Below are positions 33,019-41,111 of a stretch of 57,433 nucleotides of DNA, one piece after another. Numbering within the stretch: the stretch's first letter is position 1; every line of letters begins with the position of its first letter. The DNA comes from Planctomycetota bacterium (GTDB lineage: Bacteria > Planctomycetota > UBA1135 > GCA-002686595). The notes under the pieces are model-generated. The model was not told where the DNA came from, did not search any database, and saw only the letters and a list, made by a program, of their open reading frames with translations. Location of the stretch: the NCBI GenBank assembly GCA_016220085.1, contig JACRIN010000037.1, positions 1 to 57,433 on the forward strand. The letters run 5' to 3'. The position numbers and the translations under genes are program-made.

Positions 33019-35178
33019 TCAGTTGTTGAAGCTCGCCGACACGGTGACGATTTGCGTCGTGTCGCCCTGGTCGGGGACCTCGGCGGCGTACTGGAGCTCG
33101 AGAAACGTGTACGCGTTGAAGCCGTAGCGAGCGAGCGCGCGCCAGCGATCGATCTGCGTGTCGGCGAACGATTGCGTGCTCGTGCGGTCGAAGTCGAACT
33201 GCAGGTCGAGCGAGCCGTCACCGAACGGAATCCAGTCGACGCGCAGGCGCTGATCGAGCCCGCTGCCGGCGAAGTTGTCGATCCAGCGCAGCTCGGCTTC
33301 GCCGATCAGGTGCTCGCTCGGCCGGTAGACGAGCGTGAGCTCGTAGCGATCCTCCGACGGGTCGGGGATGCCGGTCGAGCCGGAGCCGGTGACCGACGCG
33401 TCGTCGGTGCGTGCGCGCAGGGTCGCGTCCAGCGTGGGGGTGAGCTCGGCGATCAACGCCGCGCCGCCGATCCAGCGCTCGATGTCGCGTTGGTTGGTCG
33501 AGTCCTCGGTCGAGTTGTGCTCGAGGGAGACCTCCGCGCGCAAGGTCGGCAAGAGCTCCGCCGAGGTCAGTGCCTGGGCGACGTCGGTGCGCAGGTCGTC
33601 GACATCGTCGACGTCGCGATCGCTGCGCAGAAAGCTGAGGTCGAAGTCGAGCGTGCGGATCGGTCGGTACGAGAGTACGCCGAGCAGGGTCACGACCTCT
33701 TCGTCGCGCAGCACCGGATCGTCGATGCGTTGATCCGCGACGCGCAGGTTCGCGTCGAACTTCTCGGTCGGCGTCCAGGACGCCCACGCGCCGGCATCGA
33801 GTCGCTGCTCGTCCCGCGTCGTCGTCCCGTTCGCGTCGGCATCGGCTTGCTGCGCGATCACGTCGGCGCCGACGGTGAGCGTGTCGGCGACCCGCCAAGA
33901 GACGTTGGTCGTCGCGCTGCGCACCGACTCGTCGACGGTCGTGGTCGTCGTGCCCGAGCCGCCGGCGGAGCGGAAGACCTCGAGCTCGGCGATCAGCACC
34001 GCGGGCGCGCCGGCGGGCGACGAGGTGTTGACGACCTTGACGAAGCGCTTGTTGACGCTCGGGATCGAAAGTCGGAAGCGTTGGAACGCGGGGTCGTAGA
34101 CGTACGCCGCCGAGCTCTTCACCAGCGTCCAGAACGTGTTGTCGTCCGACGCCCACACCGAGAACGCGAATTGGCTCGCGAAGTTCGCCGGGACGACGGC
34201 GACCGTGGAGAGCTCGATGCGGTCGACGGACTGACCGGGCGGGAGCTGGGCCGCGATGTTCCAGGAGATCTGGCCGCCGGAACCGAAACCGCCGATGTCG
34301 ATGCCGGTCGAGGTCGCGAAGTTGGCGTCGATGAGCGCGGCGTTGGTCGTCAGCGACGAGATCTGCGGCGTCGTGTCGACGTCGGCGAACGCGAGCGTCG
34401 GGAAGACCTGCAGCGTCGGGATCGTGCCGGCGGGAACGTCGGTCGAGAGGTCGCGCTCGCTCGCGAAGACGCTGACCGTGGTCGAGAGCTTGTCGTCGAG
34501 AGAGAGATCCTGGTAGGTGAGCCGTGCGATGTGCTCGGTGCGTTCGCTTTCGACGTCCGCGTCGAGGTCGTCGGTGTTCTCGCGGCGGAAGCTGTAGTCG
34601 TAGTCGAACGGCTCGAGCGACTGCGAGACCTGCAGCCGGGTTTCGACGCGCTCCTGATCGACGAAGAACTCGTCCTCGGTGGTCCGGTAGTTCAACCACG
34701 CGGTGACCTGAGGCAAATCGGTCGGCGCCCATTCGAGCTTCTCGAGGAAGTCGTTGCGGACCAGCGTGTTGTCGGGCCCGCTGCCGGAGAGCGTGCGATC
34801 CTCTTGCGACTGGAAGAGCTGCGTCCAGCGCACCGGCCCCGACGTCATCACGACGTCGACCGACGGTCTGTGCAGCGTCGTCTCGTCGTAGGTGGAGGCC
34901 GTGTCCGTCTCGAGCTTCTGCGCGCCGAAGACGAACTTGTCGCTGACGCGGTACTCCAGGTCGGGCCCGATCCGATCCTGCACGCCGACTTCGATCAGAT
35001 CGGTCTCGGTCTGAACCTGGTTCGTGCCGGTCTTCGTCAGCTCGTAGGTGCTGCGCACGTGCCGGATCGGGTTCGTCGTGCACGCCGCGACCGTCGTGGA
35101 GATCGCGAGCGCGGCGAACGGGCCGCGGCGCTCCAGGAGAGCTCGCGCACGACGTCGGCATCGGATCTCAGCGTTCAC
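33019..35178 (-). CDS. Beta-barrel-like outer-membrane lipoprotein with discoidin-like insert
   Basis: The product has 719 residues from a GTG at 35178, 16 bases after the previous stop. The lipobox TVAAC gives Cys33. Most of the chain alternates polar and hydrophobic/aromatic residues in strands separated by acidic turns (WTQLFQSQEDRTL, LDFDLSFLRSDRDV, YELTLVYRPSEHLIG, LDLQFDFDRTST), as in large porins, ending in VSASFNN. Residues about 285-401 differ: Trp/Ser-rich strands (FSVWASDDNTFWTLVK, KRFVKVVNTSSPAGAPAVLI) resemble an F5/8C discoidin domain. It is the last gene of the cytochrome operon, so it is a candidate outer-membrane sheath for a porin-cytochrome conduit. A lipid anchor on a barrel is unusual. 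Confidence 0.7.
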   Translation of the reverse strand: MNAEIRCRRRARALLERRGPFAALAISTTVAACTTNPIRHVRSTYELTKTGTNQVQTETDLIEVGVQDRIGPDLEYRVSDKFVFGAQKLETDTASTYDETTLHRPSVDVVMTSGPVRWTQLFQSQEDRTLSGSGPDNTLVRNDFLEKLEWAPTDLPQVTAWLNYRTTEDEFFVDQERVETRLQVSQSLEPFDYDYSFRRENTDDLDADVESERTEHIARLTYQDLSLDDKLSTTVSVFASERDLSTDVPAGTIPTLQVFPTLAFADVDTTPQISSLTTNAALIDANFATSTGIDIGGFGSGGQISWNIAAQLPPGQSVDRIELSTVAVVPANFASQFAFSVWASDDNTFWTLVKSSAAYVYDPAFQRFRLSIPSVNKRFVKVVNTSSPAGAPAVLIAELEVFRSAGGSGTTTTTVDESVRSATTNVSWRVADTLTVGADVIAQQADADANGTTTRDEQRLDAGAWASWTPTEKFDANLRVADQRIDDPVLRDEEVVTLLGVLSYRPIRTLDFDLSFLRSDRDVDDVDDLRTDVAQALTSAELLPTLRAEVSLEHNSTEDSTNQRDIERWIGGAALIAELTPTLDATLRARTDDASVTGSGSTGIPDPSEDRYELTLVYRPSEHLIGEAELRWIDNFAGSGLDQRLRVDWIPFGDGSLDLQFDFDRTSTQSFADTQIDRWRALARYGFNAYTFLELQYAAEVPDQGDTTQIVTVSASFNN

Positions 35179-35194
35179 GGGGTCCGGCTTCCGC

Positions 35195-36694
35195 TCATTC
35201 CGCGATCACGACGTCCATCGGACGCGAGCCGCAAGGGATCGCGGCCTCTTCCTTGCCGAGCACGAGATCGATCGAGAGCAACGTGCCCTTCTCCGGCACG
35301 ACGCCGTAGAGGCGGCTGCCCTCGAGCGTGAGCGCGAGCGCCTGGATTCGTCCGGATACCGGGATCCTCCGCACGATCGAACCGAGGCGTCGCTCGACGA
35401 CCAGCACCTCCGCGGGCCGCGAGCGCGCGACGTAGATGCGGCTGCGCTGGGGGTCGGCGAGCACGTCGGTGACGTCGCCGCCGATGAACAACGTGCTCGT
35501 GACCGCGAGCGAGCGAGCGTCGAGCACCAGCAGGTTGGGCGACGTGCGATGGCCGACGAACAGTTCGAGCTCGTCGCGATCGATCTCGACGTCGGACGGT
35601 TGCGACTCGACGGACACGGTGGTCACGACCGACCGCGAGTTCGTGTCGATCACCGAGACCGAATCGCCGCCGGACTCGCAGACGTAGAGTCGCGCGAGCG
35701 ACGGCGCGGCGGCGAGGCGGGTCGGCGAGCGGCCGACAGCGACGTTCTGCGTGGTTCCGCCGGGAGCGAGCGTCGCGAACGTCACCGAATCCAGCGCCGG
35801 GTTCGCCGCGGCGACGAACCGGTCGAGGTCGGCGAGCACGACATCGGACGTGCCGGCCGAGAAGCCGATCGCGAAAGACGTCTCGATGTGGCCCTGGCGC
35901 ACGTCGACGATCGAAAGCGAGCCGTCGCCCGCGTTCGCGACGCACAATCGGCGGCGGTCGCGCGCCAACGCGAGAGCGCTGGGTTCCGAGCCCGCCTTGC
36001 ACGTGCCGACGATCTGGCCGGTCGAGCGATCGAGCGTCAGCACCGAGCCCGAGCCCGCGTCCGCGACGAAGAGCATGCCGAGCGTGGTCTGCGGGCGTTC
36101 GAGCGACGTCGTGAAGCTGGGCGCGAAGCCGGCGCCGCCGCGCAGCGAGTCGGCCGCTTGCCAATCGATGAAGATCGACGCGGCATCGCGTTCGCGCAGG
36201 CGCAGGTCCAGACGGAGCTCGTAGCTGCGCGTCGTCTCCGTCAGCACGTCTTCCACGGCCGGATCCGTCGATTCGAGTTCGAGGGCTTGTCTGCCGTCCC
36301 CCCGACCCAACCACGCACCGTCGAGCGTCACGCGCAGCTTCACGTAGCGCGCCGGAGGCACGATCGAGCCCGCGAGCGGCAAACGCCGCGCGGCGTCGGC
36401 CGCGAGGATCTGTCGGCGCGAGGCCGCGAGCGCGCGCGAGGAGCCACCCTCGTCGACGAGCTCGACCGCCGCGACCGAGAAGCCGAGCTCGCGCGCGGCC
36501 GCATCGGTGCAGCGCAGGAAGACGTCGACGCGCGAGCTCGTCGCCTCGACCGGCGCCGGTGCTTCGCGTCGCGGTCGATGGCACGCCGGTGACGCGGCGA
36601 GCGCGAGGCCCGCCGCGAACGCGAGCCATGCCGAGCGCGAAGCGTGCCTCGAGGGTCGGCGTTCGGTCGTCGTCGTTCGTCGTGCCGGCTGCAT
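35195..36694 (-). CDS. DUF4382-like plus YVTN beta-propeller lipoprotein
   Basis: The product has 499 residues from the ATG at 36694. The signal peptide ends in a relaxed lipobox (ASPAC, Cys38). Residues about 50-170 resemble DUF4382 (VAAVELVDEGGSSRALAAS, IVPPARYVKLRVTLDGAWL). From about 190 onward there is a YVTN-family propeller with repeated blades: GMLFVADAGSGSVLTLDRS, RRLCVANAGDGSLSIVDVR, ARLYVCESGGDSVSVIDTN and SRIYVARSRPAEVLVVERR. It probably sits at the periplasmic or outer face as a binding or scaffolding protein of the electron transfer complex. It has no haem motif. Confidence 0.8.
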   Translation of the reverse strand: MQPARRTTTTERRPSRHASRSAWLAFAAGLALAASPACHRPRREAPAPVEATSSRVDVFLRCTDAAARELGFSVAAVELVDEGGSSRALAASRRQILAADAARRLPLAGSIVPPARYVKLRVTLDGAWLGRGDGRQALELESTDPAVEDVLTETTRSYELRLDLRLRERDAASIFIDWQAADSLRGGAGFAPSFTTSLERPQTTLGMLFVADAGSGSVLTLDRSTGQIVGTCKAGSEPSALALARDRRRLCVANAGDGSLSIVDVRQGHIETSFAIGFSAGTSDVVLADLDRFVAAANPALDSVTFATLAPGGTTQNVAVGRSPTRLAAAPSLARLYVCESGGDSVSVIDTNSRSVVTTVSVESQPSDVEIDRDELELFVGHRTSPNLLVLDARSLAVTSTLFIGGDVTDVLADPQRSRIYVARSRPAEVLVVERRLGSIVRRIPVSGRIQALALTLEGSRLYGVVPEKGTLLSIDLVLGKEEAAIPCGSRPMDVVIAE

Positions 36695-36726
36695 GTTCCT
36701 GCTCGAGGCGTCGTTGGGGGAGCGCG

Positions 36727-37749
36727 CTAGCGGTTGACCGGCGTCTGCGGCGCCCGGCGTTGGCGTTCGGCGAGAGGCTTGCGCAGGAAGACCTGGACGC
36801 GCTGGCCGTAGCGCTCGGCGACCCAGATCGGTCCGTCGGGCGCGATCGCGATGTCGGTCGGGTAGAGCAACTCGCCCGGCGCGTGGCCGCGGGTCTCGGG
36901 CGTGAACCACCCGCCGAAGCGCGAGAGCATCTTGCCCGCGGGCATGAAGACCTTCACGTCGTGGCGCAGCAGGTCGACGATGAACAGGAAGCCGTTCTCG
37001 TCGAACTCGAGCGCGATCGCCGCGGTGAAGTTGTCGAGCCCGATGTCGTGCTCGCCGAAGGCCGCGATCATCTTGCCGTTGGCGTCGTAGACGTGGACGA
37101 CCGGCTCGCCGCGTTGGTCGGAGATCGCGACGAGGCCGTCGCGCGACACCGCGATGTCGGAGATCGACTCGAAGTGCTCCTTGCCGATCGGCGGTTCGAG
37201 CTCGAGGACCGTCTTGCCTTCCGCGTCGAGGATCCACGCGCGGCCGAGCTCGCGATCCGCGACGTACCAGCGGCCCTTCGTGTCGCGCGTGACCGCCGAC
37301 AGCGTGACCAGGCGGGGCGCCTCGCCCTCCTTCGCGGAGACTCGAAACTCGACGAAGCCCTCGGGCTCGCCGCGGTAGTTGAAGCGCCTGAGCTTCGAGC
37401 GATCGGCGTCGAGCACCAGGATCGTGCCGTCCTGCGAGGCGAGCACCGACTTCGGCTCGAGCAGCACCGCCGCGCCGCCGAACGAGAACACCGGCGTGCC
37501 TTCGACGTCGAAGATGCCGACGCGACTGTTCTTCGAGTCGGCGACGTAGAGCTCCTTCGCCGTCGGCTCGAAGAAGACCCCGATCGGCTCGCGGAAGTTG
37601 CCGTCGGTCAGGTGGCCCCAGAGCGCGTCCTGCGGCACGACCTCCCACGGGTAGACTTCGGCCGCGAGGGCCTTGGCTCCCTTCGGAGGCGCCGCGTCCT
37701 GCGCGAGGAGCGCGAGGACGACGAGCAGGCTACTTGCGCTTGCCGGCAT
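36727..37749 (-). CDS. NHL-repeat beta-propeller protein (exported)
   Basis: The product has 340 residues with a short signal peptide (MPASASSLLVVLALLA). Six or so NHL blades follow: ELYVADSKNSRVGIFDVEG, TILVLDADRSKLRRFNYRG, RWYVADRELGRAWILDAEG, VAISDQRGEPVVHVYDANG, FLFIVDLLRHDVKVFMPAG and IWVAERYGQRVQVF. Its start lies 20 bases inside the end of the 16-haem cytochrome gene, so the two are co-translated. As I recall, NHL-repeat proteins are encoded beside multihaem cytochromes in other metal-reducing bacteria, where their role is unclear; assembly or docking of cytochromes is the usual guess. Confidence 0.85.
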   Translation of the reverse strand: MPASASSLLVVLALLAQDAAPPKGAKALAAEVYPWEVVPQDALWGHLTDGNFREPIGVFFEPTAKELYVADSKNSRVGIFDVEGTPVFSFGGAAVLLEPKSVLASQDGTILVLDADRSKLRRFNYRGEPEGFVEFRVSAKEGEAPRLVTLSAVTRDTKGRWYVADRELGRAWILDAEGKTVLELEPPIGKEHFESISDIAVSRDGLVAISDQRGEPVVHVYDANGKMIAAFGEHDIGLDNFTAAIALEFDENGFLFIVDLLRHDVKVFMPAGKMLSRFGGWFTPETRGHAPGELLYPTDIAIAPDGPIWVAERYGQRVQVFLRKPLAERQRRAPQTPVNR

Positions 37750-39016
37750 CCGGTTTCTTGGGCTTGTTGTGGTCGGTGTCGTGACACTCGATGCACAGAC
37801 CGCGCGATTGATCGCCGCGCAGCTGGTAGGAGAACGCGGTGCCGTGCGGGTCGTGGCAGGTGACGCACGTGATGCCCTTGCCGGTGCGCGGGTCGAGGCG
37901 ATCCTCGCCGAGCGGGTGGCCGTGCTTCGCCGTCTCGTGGCAGCTCAAGCACGTGCGGATCGGGCCCGAGTTGAGCAGGTGCTCCTCGGTCGACGAGTGC
38001 GGCGAGTGGCAGCCGAGGCACGCGCCCTTCTCGTCGACGATCGGGTGCGTGGACTTCGACGCGGCGCCGCGCGCGAGCAGATCCTGGTGGCAGGAGCTGC
38101 AGAGCTCTTTCGGCGAGCTCGCGAGCAGTGCCTTGACGTCGCCGGTGTGAGGCACGTGGCACGAAGCGCACTCGCCCTGACCGACCGGCTTGTGGACGAC
38201 GGTGTCGCCCTTCTTCGGATAGTCCTGGTGGCACATCGCGCACAGACGACCGCCGGTCGCTCGGACGAGCCGCGGCGTGTCGCTGTCGGTCATGTGGCAC
38301 ATCTCGCAGCTGCCGTCGCCGAACGGCGAGTGCACGACGGAGCGCAACAGGCCCTTGGTCTTCGAAGCGTGCGGATCGTGGCAACCGACGCAGTTCGCGC
38401 CCGCGATCGGGATGTCGGTGTGCGCGGCGACGAGCTCGGCGGAGTCCGCCGCGTGGCAGACCTGGCAGAGGTTCGCGGTCTGGGCGTTGAGCTGGTTCGG
38501 GTACGGCGAGTTGTGCGCCGCGTGGCAGTCGAGGCACTCGCCGTTGACGAACGGATCGTGCACCGCCGGCAGCGAGGCTTCCTCGTGCTTCTCCTTGTGG
38601 CAGTTCGTGCAGAGCTCGTTGCCGGTGCGCGCGAGCAGGTGCTCGTTCTCCGAGCCGTGCACCTCGTGGCACGGCGTGCACTGGCCGTTCTTGATCGGCG
38701 TGTGCACGTTGCCCTTCATGAAGTCGACGATCTTCTCCTGGTGGCACGTCGCGCAGAGCGCGCGCTCGCGCTGGTTCAGGAGCTTCGGGAAGCGGGCGGC
38801 GTGAGGCGAGTGGCACTTGACGCACTCCCCGTCGGCGGCGGGCTTGTGCGCGACGCCGCGTTGGATCGTCGTCCTCAGCGGCTCGTGGCATCGCAGGCAA
38901 TCCTGCGTCGCGGCGCCGTGCTGCTCGACCTCCTCGGCGACCGCGTTCGACGGCGCGCCGCCGAACGCGAACGCGACCATCAGCACGAGCATTCCGAGTC
39001 GTTCACTTCTTCTCAT
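37730..39016 (-). CDS. 16-haem cytochrome c (doubled CxxCH family)
   Basis: The product has 428 residues: signal peptide, then the first haem at about 40-44. I count sixteen CxxCH motifs (CLRCH, CVKCH, CATCH, CTPCH, CTNCH, CLDCH, CQVCH, CVGCH, CEMCH, CAMCH, CASCH, CSSCH, CLGCH, CLSCH, CVTCH, CIECH), one per 27 residues. They alternate in the doubled-CxxCH pattern, with CHxPH-type motifs in every other site that supply distal His ligands. The C-terminus is Lys-rich. There is no lipobox, so it is a soluble periplasmic or exported carrier. The start overlaps the end of the 26-haem gene by 14 bases. Likely role: relay of electrons across the periplasm. Confidence 0.92.
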   Translation of the reverse strand: MRRSERLGMLVLMVAFAFGGAPSNAVAEEVEQHGAATQDCLRCHEPLRTTIQRGVAHKPAADGECVKCHSPHAARFPKLLNQRERALCATCHQEKIVDFMKGNVHTPIKNGQCTPCHEVHGSENEHLLARTGNELCTNCHKEKHEEASLPAVHDPFVNGECLDCHAAHNSPYPNQLNAQTANLCQVCHAADSAELVAAHTDIPIAGANCVGCHDPHASKTKGLLRSVVHSPFGDGSCEMCHMTDSDTPRLVRATGGRLCAMCHQDYPKKGDTVVHKPVGQGECASCHVPHTGDVKALLASSPKELCSSCHQDLLARGAASKSTHPIVDEKGACLGCHSPHSSTEEHLLNSGPIRTCLSCHETAKHGHPLGEDRLDPRTGKGITCVTCHDPHGTAFSYQLRGDQSRGLCIECHDTDHNKPKKPDAGKRK

Positions 39017-41111
39017 GGCACTCCTCGCACTTCTTGTCCGCGAAGGGCACGTGTCGGTTCGGCCAGAACAGACCCTCGCCGGGCGCCGCGTGCGGTGCGT
39101 GGCAGGACGAGCAATCGGTGGTGGGGCTCGCCATCGACTTGTGCGCGGTGGCGAACTCGGCCTTCTGGGTGTCGTGGCAACCGACGCAGAGCTCGGGCAC
39201 CGCTTTCTTGGTCAGGCCCGCGTGATCGGACGCGTGGGGGACGTGGCATTCGCCGCACTCGCCGGCGCGCGCCGGAGCGTGGGCGGAGAAGCCGGGTTGC
39301 GTCGTCTCCGCGAGGACGTCGCGGTGGCATGCGGCGCAGGTCTCGCGCAGCGACTGCGCGAGCAGGTGCTCGTTCGGCGCGTTGTGCGGCGAGTGACACG
39401 CGAGGCACGCACCGGCGGCTGCCGGCGGGTGCTTCACCGGTGCGTTCGCGATCGCTTGCTGCGTGATTCCGTGGCAGCTCGCGCAGAGCTCGCCGCCTTC
39501 CTTGCGAACCAAACCCTTGTGCGGCGACGAGTGCGGATCGTGGCAGGTCAGGCATTCGCCCTTCTTGACCGGCGCGTGCGAGCTGCCGCCCGGCTTCTCG
39601 CCGACGATGTCGGCGTGGCAGGACGTGCAGAGCGCGGCGCCTTCGCGGATCAGGAGCTTCTCGGCATCCGAACCGTGCGGATCGTGGCAGTCCAGGCAAT
39701 GTCCGAGCGCGACCGGCTTGTGCAGCTTCTCGTTCTTGAAGCGCTCCGCGAGGTCTTGGTGGCAACGCAGGCAGAGCTCGCTGCTCGCGCCGCGCATCAA
39801 GCCGGGCAGGTCGGTGCCGTGGCCGGTGTGGCAGGTGCTGCAGAGCTCGGCGGGCGCGTGCATGTTCTTGCGCTCGAGCACGGGCCGCGTACCCTCGTGA
39901 CAGCCGAGGCATAGCTCGGGCTCGTCGGCCTTCAGCAGGCGCTCGTCCTCGGAACCGTGCGCGGCGTGGCAGTCGGTGCAACGCCCGTCGGCGAACGGCC
40001 GGTGGGGCACGCGCGGCTGCATCGTCGCCGGGCTCGCCTTCGGATCGTGGCACTTCGCGCACGTGGCGTTGGGCTCGGCGAGCAAAAGCTTGTCGTGATC
40101 GGTCGCGTGCGCCGAGTGGCACTCGGTGCACTTGCCTTCCTTGACCGGCGCGTGCGCGCCGGGGAGCGCGGCGAATTTCGCGCACTTGTCGCCGTGGCAG
40201 ACAGCGCAGAGCTTGTCGGCCGGCATCACCAGCGGCAGTGCACCGATCGCATCCGCCGCGGTCGGCGCCGGAACGTCCTCCGCGGCGACGTGGCACATGT
40301 CGCAGCTCGCCTCCTTCATCGGGGAGTGCGCGACGCGCCGCAGCAGCCCCTTCTCCTCCGCGTGGTGCGGAGCGTGACAGGAGTTGCAGTTCGAGCGGGC
40401 GAGGTCGTAGTCGGAGTGCGCCGACTTGAATTCGGCCTCCGAGGCGTCGTGGCAGCCGGCGCAGAGCTCGGGCACGGCGGCCTTGAGGTCGGACGGTTTG
40501 CCGTTGGGGTGCGCGTCGTGGCAGACCAGGCAGCCGTCCTTCACCGGCGCGTGCACGTTGCCCGACTCGTACGCGCCTCGATCGTGGCAGCGAAAGCAGA
40601 GGTCCGTGCCCGTCGCCAGCGCGAGCTTCGGCTCGCTCGACGCGTGCGGGTCGTGGCACGCCGAGCACTTGATGTCTGCCTTGTCGCCGTGCGGATGCGT
40701 CGCGGCGGCGAGTTTCGGATCGTCCTTGTGGCACGATGCGCAGAGCTCGGCCTCGGGCTTCTTGAGCTTGAGCACGCCGACGAGCCCGTGCTTGTCGTGG
40801 CACTCCTCGCAGCGATTCGCGAGGTCGGGGAGGTGCGGGTTCTTGCCCTCGAGCTTTTGCATGAACTCGCCGTGGCACTCGACGCACGTGCGACCGGCGC
40901 GAGACGGCCGGTTCGCGCGTTTGTCGTCGACGCGAGCCGCCGGACCCGCGTTCGGCGCCGCCGCGGCGGGCTCGTTCGACTCGGCCCGCTGCACGCGATT
41001 GCGCTGCGGTGTCCTCGCGGATTCGCACGCCGACGCGATCACGAGCGCGAACGCGGCGACGATCGCCAGCGCGCTCGCGAGTCGCTTGGTACCGGAGCCG
41101 GTCGCTCTCAC
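39003..41111 (-). CDS. 26-haem cytochrome c lipoprotein (doubled CxxCH family)
   Basis: The product has 702 residues from a GTG at 41111 that overlaps the stop of the PPIase gene (GTGA); longer starts would remove the signal peptide. The lipobox ASAC gives Cys29. I count 26 CxxCH motifs from CVECH (76-80) to CEECH (about 695-699), with no CxxCK variant. Sites alternate as ELCxxCH and G-x-CxxCHxxH about every 25-30 residues, so the protein is a long tandem repeat of the doubled-CxxCH unit and should form an extended haem wire. The lipid anchor places it at a membrane, most simply the outer membrane. It probably connects inner carriers to the barrel and external hexahaem proteins. Confidence 0.92.
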   Translation of the reverse strand: MRATGSGTKRLASALAIVAAFALVIASACESARTPQRNRVQRAESNEPAAAAPNAGPAARVDDKRANRPSRAGRTCVECHGEFMQKLEGKNPHLPDLANRCEECHDKHGLVGVLKLKKPEAELCASCHKDDPKLAAATHPHGDKADIKCSACHDPHASSEPKLALATGTDLCFRCHDRGAYESGNVHAPVKDGCLVCHDAHPNGKPSDLKAAVPELCAGCHDASEAEFKSAHSDYDLARSNCNSCHAPHHAEEKGLLRRVAHSPMKEASCDMCHVAAEDVPAPTAADAIGALPLVMPADKLCAVCHGDKCAKFAALPGAHAPVKEGKCTECHSAHATDHDKLLLAEPNATCAKCHDPKASPATMQPRVPHRPFADGRCTDCHAAHGSEDERLLKADEPELCLGCHEGTRPVLERKNMHAPAELCSTCHTGHGTDLPGLMRGASSELCLRCHQDLAERFKNEKLHKPVALGHCLDCHDPHGSDAEKLLIREGAALCTSCHADIVGEKPGGSSHAPVKKGECLTCHDPHSSPHKGLVRKEGGELCASCHGITQQAIANAPVKHPPAAAGACLACHSPHNAPNEHLLAQSLRETCAACHRDVLAETTQPGFSAHAPARAGECGECHVPHASDHAGLTKKAVPELCVGCHDTQKAEFATAHKSMASPTTDCSSCHAPHAAPGEGLFWPNRHVPFADKKCEECHEKK

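Noticed and set aside
33019..35178. MtrB/PioB homologue
   Set aside because: A lipobox and a discoidin-like insert are not features of MtrB, and I saw no diagnostic MtrB motif; only a general barrel-like pattern can be claimed.
37730..41111. Nitrite, hydroxylamine or tetrathionate reductase identity for the large cytochromes
   Set aside because: No CxxCK site, no catalytic motif and regular doubled-CxxCH repeats; electron carriers fit better.
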